Positions 48,737 through 57,100 of a DNA stretch of 64,000 nt are shown here, one piece after another. Origin of the DNA: Ideonella alba. Its GTDB lineage: Bacteria; Pseudomonadota; Gammaproteobacteria; Burkholderiales; Burkholderiaceae_C. The stretch covers positions 124,001 through 188,000 of the forward strand of contig NZ_JAGQDF010000007.1 in the NCBI RefSeq assembly GCF_018069875.1. Direction: 5' to 3'. Every line of letters begins with the position of its first letter. The stretch's first letter is position 1. The position numbers were made by a program, and so were the translations under genes. The notes beneath the pieces were generated by a model. That model made no database searches and had not been told where the DNA came from. It saw only the letters and a list, made by a program, of their open reading frames with translations.

Positions 48737-49984
48737 ATGAGCACCGCCCGCGGCCAGTTCCAGGCCTTCAACGATGTCTGGATGCTCGACGGCCTCCGCA
48801 CGCCCTTTGTCGACTACTGCGGCGCGCTGGCCGATGTGAACCCGATCGACCTGGGCATCAAGGTGGCACGCGAGGTGATCGCCCGCAGCGGCCTGAGCGC
48901 CGAGCAGGTGGACTCGGTGCTGGCCGGCAACATGGCGCCGGGCGACTTCGACCAGTTCTATGTGCCGCGCCACATCGGCCTGTACGCCGGTGTGCCCCAG
49001 CACGTGCCGGCGCTGATGGTGCAGCGCATCTGCGGCACCGGCTTCGAGCTGTTCCGCCAGGCCGGCGAGCAGCTGGGCAGCGGCCTCGCCAGCCTGGCGC
49101 TGGTGGTGGGCACCGAATCGATGTCGCGCAACCCGGTGATGGCCTTCGACCACCGCCAGGGCTTCAAGCTGGGCGCGCCGGTCAACTTCCGCGACAACCT
49201 GTGGGAGATGCTGAAGGACCCGGCCGCCGGCATCACGATGATCCAGACCGCCGAGAACCTGGCCAGGCAGTACGGCATCACCCGCGAAGAGGTGGACGCC
49301 TTCGCCTCGGCCTCGTTCGCCAAGGCGGTGGCGGCGCAGGAGAGCGGCTTCCTGGCCGGCGAGATCGTGCCCGTCAGCAGCGAGAAGTTCGAGCTGAGTG
49401 GCTACAAGACCCGCGGCATCCGTCTGGCCGGCAAGGCGCCGGTGGCCGACAAGGACACCCACCCGCGCCTGTCACCGCCCGAGGTGCTGGCCAAGCTGCG
49501 CGCGGTCTACGAGGGCGGCGTGCAGACCGGCGGCAACAGCTCCGGTCTGACCGATGGCGCCGCCGCGGCGCTGGTGGCCAATGGTGCCGTCAAGGCCGCC
49601 TGGGGGCGCCCGGCACTGGCCCGCGTGGCCGCCGTGGCCGTGGTCGGCGTGCCGCCCGAGACCATGGGCATCGGCCCGGCGCCGGCGATCCAGTTGCTTC
49701 TGCAGCGCGCCGGCCTGACGCTGGACGACATCACGCTCGTCGAGGTCAATGAGGCCCAGGGCGCGCAGACGCTGGCCGTGCAGCGCGCGCTGGAACTGGA
49801 CGGCGCCAAGCTCAACGTCAACGGCGGCGCGATCGCGCTGGGCCACCCGCTGGCCGCCAGCGGCGTGCGCCTCACCATCACCGCCGCGCGCGAGCTGCAG
49901 CGCCGCGCCGGCCGCTGGGCCGTGGCCTCGGCCTGCATTGGCGGCGGCCAGGGCATTGCGGTGCTGCTGGAGAACCCGGCCTGA
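48737..49984 (+). CDS. Acetyl-CoA C-acyltransferase (thiolase)
   Basis: 415-residue thiolase, 12 bases after the ligase gene. The nucleophile is Cys99 in QRICGTGFE; NEAQGAQTLAVQ replaces the usual NEAFAAQ but keeps the Asn; GHPLAASG and CIGGGQG complete the active site. It diverges from the pcaF thiolase at 14770, so it may prefer another 3-oxoacyl-CoA, perhaps one formed after BoxB2. It ends 13 bases before a convergent LysR gene. Confidence 0.9.
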   Translation: MSTARGQFQAFNDVWMLDGLRTPFVDYCGALADVNPIDLGIKVAREVIARSGLSAEQVDSVLAGNMAPGDFDQFYVPRHIGLYAGVPQHVPALMVQRICGTGFELFRQAGEQLGSGLASLALVVGTESMSRNPVMAFDHRQGFKLGAPVNFRDNLWEMLKDPAAGITMIQTAENLARQYGITREEVDAFASASFAKAVAAQESGFLAGEIVPVSSEKFELSGYKTRGIRLAGKAPVADKDTHPRLSPPEVLAKLRAVYEGGVQTGGNSSGLTDGAAAALVANGAVKAAWGRPALARVAAVAVVGVPPETMGIGPAPAIQLLLQRAGLTLDDITLVEVNEAQGAQTLAVQRALELDGAKLNVNGGAIALGHPLAASGVRLTITAARELQRRAGRWAVASACIGGGQGIAVLLENPA

Positions 49985-49997
49985 GACACCGAGCGGC

Positions 49998-50882
49998 TCA
50001 GCCGCGCGCGGCCTCACCATGGATCCAGGCCAGGAAAGCCTCCACCGCTGGCCGCTTGGCGTGGCGCGGCGGATAGACGACGAAGTGCGCCTTGACCAGC
50101 ACCGCCATCGACGGATCAAACACGGGCCGGAGCTTGCGCTCGGCGATGTGGTGGCCGGCGATCGTGGCGCTTTCCAGCGCCACGCCCAGGCCCTGGGTGG
50201 CGGCGTCCAGCGACATCTGCGCGCGGTCGAAGCGCACCGGGAAACGCTCCGGCGCACGCAGCGCGGTGAAGCGGCCGAACCAGTCTGACCACTGCACCAC
50301 GCTGACGTTGCTCTGGATCAGGCGCACGTCCAGCAACTGCTCGGGCCGCCGCAGCCGGTGCTGCCGGATGAAGGCCGGACTGGCCAGCGGCAGGATGCGC
50401 TCCTCGAACAGCGGCTCCACCACCAGGTCGGGCCAGTTGGGCACGCCGTAGCGGATGTCGATGTCGGCCTGGCCCAGCTCGAAATCGCTGGGCGTGTGCG
50501 CCGCCGACAGGTTCAGCGAGATGTCCGGGCAGGCCTGTGCAAAGCCCTGCAACCGCGACATCAGCCACAGGCTGGCGATGCTGGGTGCCGAGTGCACGTA
50601 CAGGCTGTTGCTGACACCCTGACGCAGGTCCTCGGTGGCCGATGAGATCGCCCGCAGGGCGCCGCCCACCCGCACCAGGTAGCGGTCGCCGGCGGCGCTC
50701 AGCCGCACGCCGTGCGCACTGCGCTCGAACAGGCGTACCCCCAGCTGCGATTCCAGCCGTGCCACCTGGTGGCTGATCGCCGAGGCGGTGAGGTGCAACT
50801 CGGCCGCTGCCAGCGCAAAGCTGCGCCGACGGGCCACCGCTTCAAAGGCCTGAAGGTTGGCCACCGGGGGCAGGCTGGACAT
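49998..50882 (-). CDS. LysR-family transcriptional regulator (GcvA-like)
   Basis: 294 residues with wHTH RRRSFALAAAELHLTASAISHQVARLE and a GcvA-type effector domain (HTPSDFELGQADIDIRYG, IAGHHIAERKLRPVF). It is divergent from the SDR/TRAP/transketolase operon and is the likely regulator of it. The 121-base gap holds a LysR-type palindrome. Confidence 0.88.
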   Translation of the reverse strand: MSSLPPVANLQAFEAVARRRSFALAAAELHLTASAISHQVARLESQLGVRLFERSAHGVRLSAAGDRYLVRVGGALRAISSATEDLRQGVSNSLYVHSAPSIASLWLMSRLQGFAQACPDISLNLSAAHTPSDFELGQADIDIRYGVPNWPDLVVEPLFEERILPLASPAFIRQHRLRRPEQLLDVRLIQSNVSVVQWSDWFGRFTALRAPERFPVRFDRAQMSLDAATQGLGVALESATIAGHHIAERKLRPVFDPSMAVLVKAHFVVYPPRHAKRPAVEAFLAWIHGEAARG

Positions 50883-50900
50883 CGGGTGAACCCTGTCGTT

Positions 50901-50919
50901 AGATGACGGAATGTCATCT
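50901..50919. promoter_or_regulatory. Candidate LysR operator palindrome
   Basis: AGATGAC-GGAAT-GTCATCT, seven-base arms, containing a T-N11-A LysR signature, in the divergent regulator/SDR gap. Confidence 0.55.
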
Positions 50920-51003
50920 TAGGCTGAGAACACTTCGCTTGTCATCATCTGAGCCGGTCCCGAAGATGCGAACCCAACGCAACCCCCTTCAGGAGACTCG
51001 CTG

Positions 51004-51753
51004 ATGCTGCTGACGAACCAAGTGGCCGTGATCACCGGCGGCGCCGGGCTCAACGGCCTGGGCTTTGCCACCGCCCGCCAGATGGCGGCGCAGGGCGCCA
51101 CCGTGGTGATCCTCGACCTGGCCCGCGCTGAGCCGGCCGCTGCTGCCGCCCGCCTGGGCGAACAGCACCTGGGCCTGGTGGCCGATGTCACCGACAAGGC
51201 GGCCTGCGAGGCCGCCGCCGCCGCGGTACTGCAGCGCTTTGGTCGCATCGACGTGCTGGTGAACAACGCCGGCATCACCCAGCCGGTGAAGACGCTGGAG
51301 ATCACCGGCGCCGACTACGACCGCATCCTGGATGTCAGCCTGCGCGGCACGCTGTACATGTCGCAGGCGGTGCTGCCGGCCATGCGCCAGCAGCGTGCAG
51401 GCTCGATCGTCTGCATCTCGTCGGTGTCGGCGCAGCGCGGCGGCGGCATCTTCGGCGGTCCGCACTATTCGGCCGCCAAGGCCGGTGTGCTGGGCCTGGC
51501 CCGCGCGATGGCGCGCGAGTTCGGTCCCGAGGGCGTGCGTATCAACTGCATCACGCCGGGCCTGATCGAGACCGACATCACCGCAGGCAAGCTGTCCGAC
51601 GAGAAGAAGGCCGAGATCAACGCGACCATCCCGCTGAACCGCCTGGGCCGCGCCGACGACGTGGCCGGCGCCTGCGTCTTCCTGGCCAGCGGCCTGTCGG
51701 CCTACTGCACCGGCATCACCCTCGACGTCAACGGCGGCATGCTGATCCATTGA
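51004..51753 (+). CDS. SDR-family oxidoreductase
   Basis: 249-residue classical short-chain dehydrogenase. Visible motifs are the cofactor motif TGGAGLNGLGFA, NNAGIT, the catalytic Ser in CISSVSAQ and YSAAK. The acidic residue after beta-2 (VVILDL) suggests NAD preference. First gene of an operon with a TRAP transporter and a split transketolase, so it probably oxidises the imported polyol, sugar or hydroxy acid. Confidence 0.9.
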   Translation: MLLTNQVAVITGGAGLNGLGFATARQMAAQGATVVILDLARAEPAAAAARLGEQHLGLVADVTDKAACEAAAAAVLQRFGRIDVLVNNAGITQPVKTLEITGADYDRILDVSLRGTLYMSQAVLPAMRQQRAGSIVCISSVSAQRGGGIFGGPHYSAAKAGVLGLARAMAREFGPEGVRINCITPGLIETDITAGKLSDEKKAEINATIPLNRLGRADDVAGACVFLASGLSAYCTGITLDVNGGMLIH

Positions 51754-51789
51754 CGTCCACACACCACCACACACAGGAGACAAGCCACC

Positions 51790-52770
51790 ATGAACCGCAG
51801 CACTTTCCTTCGCTCCTTGCTGGCCACGGCCGCGCTGATGCGCGCCGTCGGCGCGCAGGCCCAGGCCGTCAAGCTGACGCTGGGCCACGGCGCCGCGATC
51901 GGCAACCCGCGCCACGAGGCCGCCGTCAAGTTTGCCGAGGTGCTCAAGGCCAAGACCGCCGGCCGCATCGAGGTGCAGGTGGCACCGGCCGCCCAACTGG
52001 GCGATGACGCCGCGATGGTCACCGCGCTGCGCACCGGCGCGCTGGACCTGAGCGCCAACTCGCAGGGTGCGGTGGCGAATGCGGTGCCCGAGTACGCTGC
52101 CTTCGGCATGCCCTTCCTGTTCTCCAGCCCGGCCGCCGCCTTCAAGGTGCTGGACGGCGCGCTGGGCAAGGAGCTGGCGGACAAGTCGGCCGAGAAGGGC
52201 CTGGTCCTGCTGGGCACCTGGGACAACGGCATCCGCCAGATGACCAACAGCAAGCGCCCGATCACCAAGGTCGAGGACATGAAGGGCCTGAAGATGCGCG
52301 TGCCACCAGACGCCACGCTGGTCGACATCATGAAGGCCCTGGGCGCCGAATCGCAGCAGATCAAGTTCGCCGAGCTGTACGTGGCGCTGCAGCAGGGCGT
52401 GGTGGACGGCCAGGAGAACCCGCTGGTCAACATCCACGCCAGCAAGCTCTATGAAGTGCAGAAGTACCTGGCGCTGACCAACCACCAGTTCCAGATGACG
52501 CCCTTCCTGATGAGCAAGCGCAGTTGGGACCGTCTCTCTGAGGCCGACAGGAAGGCGGTGCAGGAGGCCGCCGCCGAGGCCACGGCGCTGCAGCGCAAAC
52601 TTTCGGCCGAGGCCGACGAGAAGCTGCTGGCCGACCTGAAGGCCAAGGGCGTGCAGGTCAGCACGCCGGACAAGGCAGCCTTCGCCAAGGCCACCGCCGA
52701 GGTCACCGCCAAGTGGGAAGCCGGACCGATCGGTGCCTATGTGAAGAAGGTCGTGGCCGCCGGCCAATGA
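51790..52770 (+). CDS. TRAP transporter substrate-binding protein DctP
   Basis: Periplasmic receptor of a tripartite ATP-independent transporter, 326 residues with a signal peptide ending VGAQAQA. DctP features are MKGLKMRVPPDATLVDIMKALGA, with the conserved Arg that binds the ligand carboxylate, and VVDGQENPLVNIHASKLYEV. The carboxylate-binding Arg suggests an acidic ligand such as a sugar acid. Confidence 0.92.
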   Translation: MNRSTFLRSLLATAALMRAVGAQAQAVKLTLGHGAAIGNPRHEAAVKFAEVLKAKTAGRIEVQVAPAAQLGDDAAMVTALRTGALDLSANSQGAVANAVPEYAAFGMPFLFSSPAAAFKVLDGALGKELADKSAEKGLVLLGTWDNGIRQMTNSKRPITKVEDMKGLKMRVPPDATLVDIMKALGAESQQIKFAELYVALQQGVVDGQENPLVNIHASKLYEVQKYLALTNHQFQMTPFLMSKRSWDRLSEADRKAVQEAAAEATALQRKLSAEADEKLLADLKAKGVQVSTPDKAAFAKATAEVTAKWEAGPIGAYVKKVVAAGQ

Positions 52771-52828
52771 CGCGCCGCGGGCGCCCGTCAGCGTATGGCG
52801 GCGCCCGCCCACCCTGCAGGAGACAAGC

Positions 52829-53356
52829 ATGTCCACTGAACCCCGCGGACTGATCGATCGCGCCATCGGCACGCTGTGCCAGCTGGTGCTGTGGCTGTCG
52901 ACCAGCATGATCTTCGTGATCCTGGTGGCCAACACCGTGCTGCGCTACCTCACCGGCAGCAGCCTGCAATGGGCCAACGAAGTGCCCGAGCTGCTGTTCC
53001 CCTGGCTGGTCATGGCCGGCGTGGTGATTGCCGCCCAACAGGGCGCCCACATTGCCACCACCTTTCTGATGGAGGCGCTGCCAGCCACCGGCCGACGCGT
53101 CGTGGCCACCGCAGCGTGGCTGGTGGTGGCGGTGCTGTACGGCACGCTGGCCGGCGCCACCTGGCGCATGCTGGACATCGTCCACGACGAGAAGTCGCCG
53201 ATCCTGCAGCTGCCCGGCTCGATCACCTACGGCTGTGTCATGGCCGGCATGGCGCTGCTGGGCCTGCTGGCGCTGCAGTCGGCCTGGCACGCCTGGCGTG
53301 CACCACCGGCCGCCGTCGCCGATGCCGAGCCCCCCGTGCCCGCCGCGCACTGGTGA
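52829..53356 (+). CDS. TRAP transporter small permease DctQ
   Basis: 175-residue small membrane subunit with four predicted helices (for example LVLWLSTSMIFVILVANTVL) and the DctQ motif LQWANEVPELLFPWLVMAG. An Ala/Pro-rich C-terminal tail ends the protein. It sits between the binding protein and the large permease. Confidence 0.92.
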   Translation: MSTEPRGLIDRAIGTLCQLVLWLSTSMIFVILVANTVLRYLTGSSLQWANEVPELLFPWLVMAGVVIAAQQGAHIATTFLMEALPATGRRVVATAAWLVVAVLYGTLAGATWRMLDIVHDEKSPILQLPGSITYGCVMAGMALLGLLALQSAWHAWRAPPAAVADAEPPVPAAHW

Positions 53357-53377
53357 GCCATCGTCCAAGGAGTTGAC

Positions 53378-54637
53378 ATGACTGCATTGATCCTGGGGGT
53401 GTTCATGGTCGCGGCCGTCGCCGCCATGCCCATTGCCCACGCGCTGCTGGTGGCCGCGATGGCCGCCGCAGCCACCTCCGATCGGGTGCCGCTGGACCTG
53501 CTGGTGCAGCAGATGGTGGCGCAGGTCCAGAGCTTCCCGCTGATCGCGATTCCGTTCTTCATGCTGACCGGCTCACTGATGATGGGCGGCAAGCTGGGCG
53601 AGGCGCTGGTGGGCGTGCTGTCCACGCTGCTGGGGCGCTTCCATGGCGGGCCGGCGCAAGTGGGCGTGCTGTCCTCGACGCTGTTCGGCGGCGTGTCGGG
53701 CTCTGCCGTGGCCGATGCCTCGGCGATCGGCTCGCTGCTCATTCCTTGGCACAAACGCCTGGGTTACCCGGCGGCCTTCTCGGCAGCCACGCTGGCGGCG
53801 GCAGCCACGATCGACATCCTGATCCCGCCGTCGATCCCGATGATCCTGTTCGCGCTGTCGTCCAACGCCTCGATCGCCGAGCTGTTCGTGGCCGGCGTGC
53901 TGCCGGGCCTGCTGATGTGCGGCGGCTTCATGGCCGCCTGCTGGTGGGTGGGTCGGCGGCGCAACTTCCCGCGGGAAACCGCACCCTTTGATGGCCCGGC
54001 TTTTCGGCGCCACCTGGCCTATGCCTCGCCCGCGCTGGTGCTGCCAGTGCTGATCATCATCTTCCTGCGCTTCGGCATCGCCACGCCCACCGAAGTGGCG
54101 GTGCTGTCCACGCTGTATGCGGCGGTGGTGTCGATGGCGGTGTACCGCGACCTCGGCTGGAAGCGGCTGCACGACTCGGTCATCCATGCCGGCCTGGCGA
54201 CCGGCGTGGTGTTGCTGGTGATCATGGCGTCGGCCGCCATCGGCTGGCTGCTCACCTTCGACCAGATGCCGCAGAACATCGCCCGCTGGGTGCAGGACAA
54301 CGTCCACACCCAGTGGCTGGTGATCCTGCTGATGAACCTGCTGATGCTGTTCCTGGGCATGTTCATCGACCTGCCCGCCGCAGTGCTGCTGCTGACACCG
54401 GTCTTCGTCCCGCTGGCCAATGGCATTGGCATGGACATGGCCCAGCTGGGAATCATGATGGTCGTGAACCTGGCGATCGGCCTGTACACGCCGCCGGTCG
54501 GCACCACCCTCTTCATCACCAGCGCGCTGGCCAAGGTCAAGGTCGGCCAGACCGTGCGCGAGCTGGGTCCGTTCTACCTGGTGGCCTTCGGCGTGCTGGC
54601 CCTGGTGTCGTACGTTCCGGCCAGCATCATCAAGTGA
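53378..54637 (+). CDS. TRAP transporter large permease DctM
   Basis: 419-residue large permease with about 11-12 predicted helices. Characteristic DctM stretches are FPLIAIPFFMLTGSLMMGG, GVSGSAVADASAIGSLLIPW and AATIDILIPPSIPMILFALS. Complete, with an AAGGAG site before its ATG. Forms the secondary transporter with the two preceding genes. Confidence 0.94.
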   Translation: MTALILGVFMVAAVAAMPIAHALLVAAMAAAATSDRVPLDLLVQQMVAQVQSFPLIAIPFFMLTGSLMMGGKLGEALVGVLSTLLGRFHGGPAQVGVLSSTLFGGVSGSAVADASAIGSLLIPWHKRLGYPAAFSAATLAAAATIDILIPPSIPMILFALSSNASIAELFVAGVLPGLLMCGGFMAACWWVGRRRNFPRETAPFDGPAFRRHLAYASPALVLPVLIIIFLRFGIATPTEVAVLSTLYAAVVSMAVYRDLGWKRLHDSVIHAGLATGVVLLVIMASAAIGWLLTFDQMPQNIARWVQDNVHTQWLVILLMNLLMLFLGMFIDLPAAVLLLTPVFVPLANGIGMDMAQLGIMMVVNLAIGLYTPPVGTTLFITSALAKVKVGQTVRELGPFYLVAFGVLALVSYVPASIIK

Positions 54638-54657
54638 CTCCCCGAAAGGACTTCCCC

Positions 54658-55509
54658 ATGGACCACGATCTGAAAGACCTGGCTCAGGCCGCCTGGCGCA
54701 TCCGCCGCTACGCGCTGCGCATGGGCGAGGTGCAAGGCCAGGGCTACATCGGCCAGGCGCTGGGCTGGGCCGACGTGCTGGCGGTGGCCTACCGCCACGC
54801 GCTGAACCTGCGTCCCGATGAGCCCACCTGGGAGGGCCGCGATCGCTTCCTGCTGTCGCACGGCCATTACGCGATCGCCCACTACGCGGCGCTGATCGAG
54901 GCCGGTGTGATCCCCGAGAGCGAGCTCGAGACCTACGGCAGCGACGACAGCCGCCTGCCCATGTCGGGCATGGCCACCTACACGCCGGGCATGGAAATCT
55001 CGGGCGGCTCGCTGGGCCAGGGCCTGGTGATCGGCGTGGGCATGGCGCTGGGCCTGAAACAGAAGAAGAACCCGGCCTTCGTCTACAACAGCATGAGCGA
55101 CGGTGAACTGGACGAAGGCTCAACCTGGGAAGCCGCGATGTCGGCCGCCCACCACCGCCTGGACAACCTGATCTGCCTGGTCGACATCAACAACCAGCAG
55201 GCCGATGGCCCCTCGAGCCAGGTGCTGGGCTTCGAGCCGCTGGCCGACAAGTGGGCCGCCTTTGGCTGGCATGTGCAGCGCGTGCAGGGCAATGACCTGG
55301 CGGCGGTGCGCGATGCCTTTGACACCGCCCGCGCACTGACCGCCGCCCAGCCGCGCGTGATCCTGTTCAACACGCTGATGGGCAAGGGTGTGCCCTTACT
55401 GGAGCAGCGCGAGAAGAACCACTTCATCCGCGTGGACCCGCCCGAATGGCAGCAGGCGCTGCAGATCCTCGATCAATCGCTTCAGAACCCGCAAGGAGCC
55501 CTGGCATGA
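54658..55509 (+). CDS. Transketolase, N-terminal (TPP-binding) subunit
   Basis: 283-residue N-terminal half of a split transketolase. The pyrophosphate/metal-binding motif is recognisable around DGELDEGSTWEAAMSAAHHRLDNL...DINNQQADG, and SHGHYAIAHYA and GSLGQGL hold cofactor contacts. Split transketolases of this type (two ORFs about 280 and 330 long) often act on unusual sugars, such as apulose 4-phosphate or sulfosugar intermediates. No kinase is in the operon. The stop overlaps the C-terminal subunit gene (ATGA). Confidence 0.9.
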   Translation: MDHDLKDLAQAAWRIRRYALRMGEVQGQGYIGQALGWADVLAVAYRHALNLRPDEPTWEGRDRFLLSHGHYAIAHYAALIEAGVIPESELETYGSDDSRLPMSGMATYTPGMEISGGSLGQGLVIGVGMALGLKQKKNPAFVYNSMSDGELDEGSTWEAAMSAAHHRLDNLICLVDINNQQADGPSSQVLGFEPLADKWAAFGWHVQRVQGNDLAAVRDAFDTARALTAAQPRVILFNTLMGKGVPLLEQREKNHFIRVDPPEWQQALQILDQSLQNPQGALA

Positions 55510-56513
55510 ACGCCCCCGTCGCAGAGAAGAAGCGCCTGACCACCTCGGCGATGATCGCCTCGATCGCCTCCGAGGGGCAGCGCGTGCAGGCCGCGCCTTT
55601 CGGCAAGGCGCTGGTCGAGTACGCCGCCACCCACGCCGAGGTGGTGGGCCTGACCGCCGACCTGGCCAAGTACACCGACCTGCACCTGTTCGCCCAGGCC
55701 TACCCCGAGCGATTCCACCAGATGGGCATGGCCGAGCAGTTGCTGCTGGGCGCCGCCGGCGGCATGGCCAAGGAGGGCCTGGTGCCCTTTGCCACCACCT
55801 ATGCGGTGTTCGGGACCCGGCGCGCCTATGACTTCATCCACCAGGTGATTGCCGAGGAGCACCTCAACGTCAAGATCTGCTGCGCCCTGCCCGGTCTGAC
55901 CACCGGCTACGGCCCCAGCCACCAGGCCACCGAGGACCTGGCGATGATGCGCGGCGTGCCGGGCCTGACCATTGTCGATCCCTGCGATGCCCTGGACATC
56001 ACCCAGGCCGTGCCGCAGATTGCCGCCCACCCCGGACCGGTCTACATGCGTCTGCTGCGTGGTCAGGTGCCCCTGGTGCTGGACGAGATCGAGGGCTACC
56101 GCTTCGAGTTGGGCCAGGCCAAGATGCTGCGCGAGGGGGCCGACGTGCTGGTGATTTCCAGCGGCATCATGACCATGCGCGCGCTGGAGGTGGCCGCCGA
56201 CCTGGCCCAGGACCGGTTGGGCGTGGCGGTGCTGCACTGCCCGACGATCAAGCCGCTGGATGAGGCCACCATTGTCCAGGCCGTGGGCCAGGCACCCCGC
56301 CTGGTGGTGGTTGCCGAGAACCACTCGGTGATCGGCGGCCTGGGCGAGGCGGTGGCCAGCGCGCTGCTGCGCCACGGCGTGACGCCGGCCCGCTTCCGCC
56401 TGGCCGGTTTGCCCGATGCCTTCCTGGACGCCGGCGCCCTGCCCACGCTGCACGACCGCTACGGCATCAGCCGCGAGGCCTTGGGGCGGCGCATCAAGGG
56501 CTGGCTGGGCTGA
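55506..56513 (+). CDS. Transketolase, C-terminal subunit
   Basis: 335-residue C-terminal half of the split transketolase: the pyrimidine-binding domain with GMAEQLLLGAAGGMAKEG (the catalytic Glu) and the C-terminal domain (VVVAENHSVIGGLGEAVASAL). Conserved His residues appear in GPSHQATEDLAMMRGVPGL. It completes the heteromeric enzyme with the preceding gene and ends the TRAP operon, 60 bases before a tRNA gene. Confidence 0.9.
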   Translation: MNAPVAEKKRLTTSAMIASIASEGQRVQAAPFGKALVEYAATHAEVVGLTADLAKYTDLHLFAQAYPERFHQMGMAEQLLLGAAGGMAKEGLVPFATTYAVFGTRRAYDFIHQVIAEEHLNVKICCALPGLTTGYGPSHQATEDLAMMRGVPGLTIVDPCDALDITQAVPQIAAHPGPVYMRLLRGQVPLVLDEIEGYRFELGQAKMLREGADVLVISSGIMTMRALEVAADLAQDRLGVAVLHCPTIKPLDEATIVQAVGQAPRLVVVAENHSVIGGLGEAVASALLRHGVTPARFRLAGLPDAFLDAGALPTLHDRYGISREALGRRIKGWLG

Positions 56514-56532
56514 ACACGCGCGCGCGGGCGGC

Positions 56533-56562
56533 TTGGCAACCCAGAAAAACATGCGCTATACT
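56533..56562 (+). promoter_or_regulatory. Promoter of the tRNA gene
   Basis: TTGGCA (56533-56538), 18-base spacer, TATACT (56557-56562), 11 bases before the tRNA 5' end. Confidence 0.65.
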
Positions 56563-56573
56563 GATGGGCTCTT

Positions 56574-56650
<77 letters not shown>

Positions 56651-56657
56651 GAATCCC

Positions 56658-56693
56658 GGCCCGAAGTGTTCACACTTCGGGCCGTTTTGTTTT
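56658..56693 (+). terminator. Terminator after the tRNA gene
   Basis: 12-base arms GGCCCGAAGTGT / ACACTTCGGGCC (two-base apex, so effectively 11 bp) followed by GTTTTGTTTT. It ends the tRNA transcript just before the next gene. Confidence 0.85.
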
Positions 56694-56716
56694 GACCCAG
56701 CCTCTGGATCCACACC

Positions 56717-57100
56717 ATGCTCCGCTCGGTCTCTGTTCTTCTTGCGGCCACGCTGGTCGCTGCTGCACCGGCCCTGGCCCAGGTGCAGCGCCTCTTTCCC
56801 TACCAGGCCCTGCGTGGCGAGATCGCGTTCGACGCGCCGCCTACGGTGCGCCTGAACGGCCAGACCACCCAGCTGGCGCCCGGCGCGCACATCCGCGACG
56901 CACAGAACATGGGCATCGTCTTCGGCGCGCTGGAAGGCACCAAGGCCGTGGTGAACTACACCGTCGACCAGCTGGGTCAGCCCAAGGAGATCTGGGTGCT
57001 GACCGCCGACGAGGCCGCGCGCAAGCCCTGGCCCCGCACCGACGCCGAACGCCAGGCCTGGCAGTTCGACTACGTGGCCCAGACCTGGACCCGGCCATGA
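56717..57100 (+). CDS. Conserved exported protein of unknown function
   Basis: 127 residues, signal peptide ([14 protein letters not shown]), then a small beta-rich domain ([29 protein letters not shown]) and the end [25 protein letters not shown]. No enzymatic motif or Cys pair is visible. The C-terminus overlaps the miaB start by four bases, so it is co-translated with miaB. A periplasmic location is likely. Confidence 0.8.
   Translation: MLRSVSVLLAATLVAAAPALAQVQRLFPYQALRGEIAFDAPPTVRLNGQTTQLAPGAHIRDAQNMGIVFGALEGTKAVVNYTVDQLGQPKEIWVLTADEAARKPWPRTDAERQAWQFDYVAQTWTRP

Noticed and set aside
54658-56513. Frameshifted single transketolase gene
   Set aside because: Both halves have proper starts and stops, an ATGA overlap and lengths typical of naturally split transketolases.
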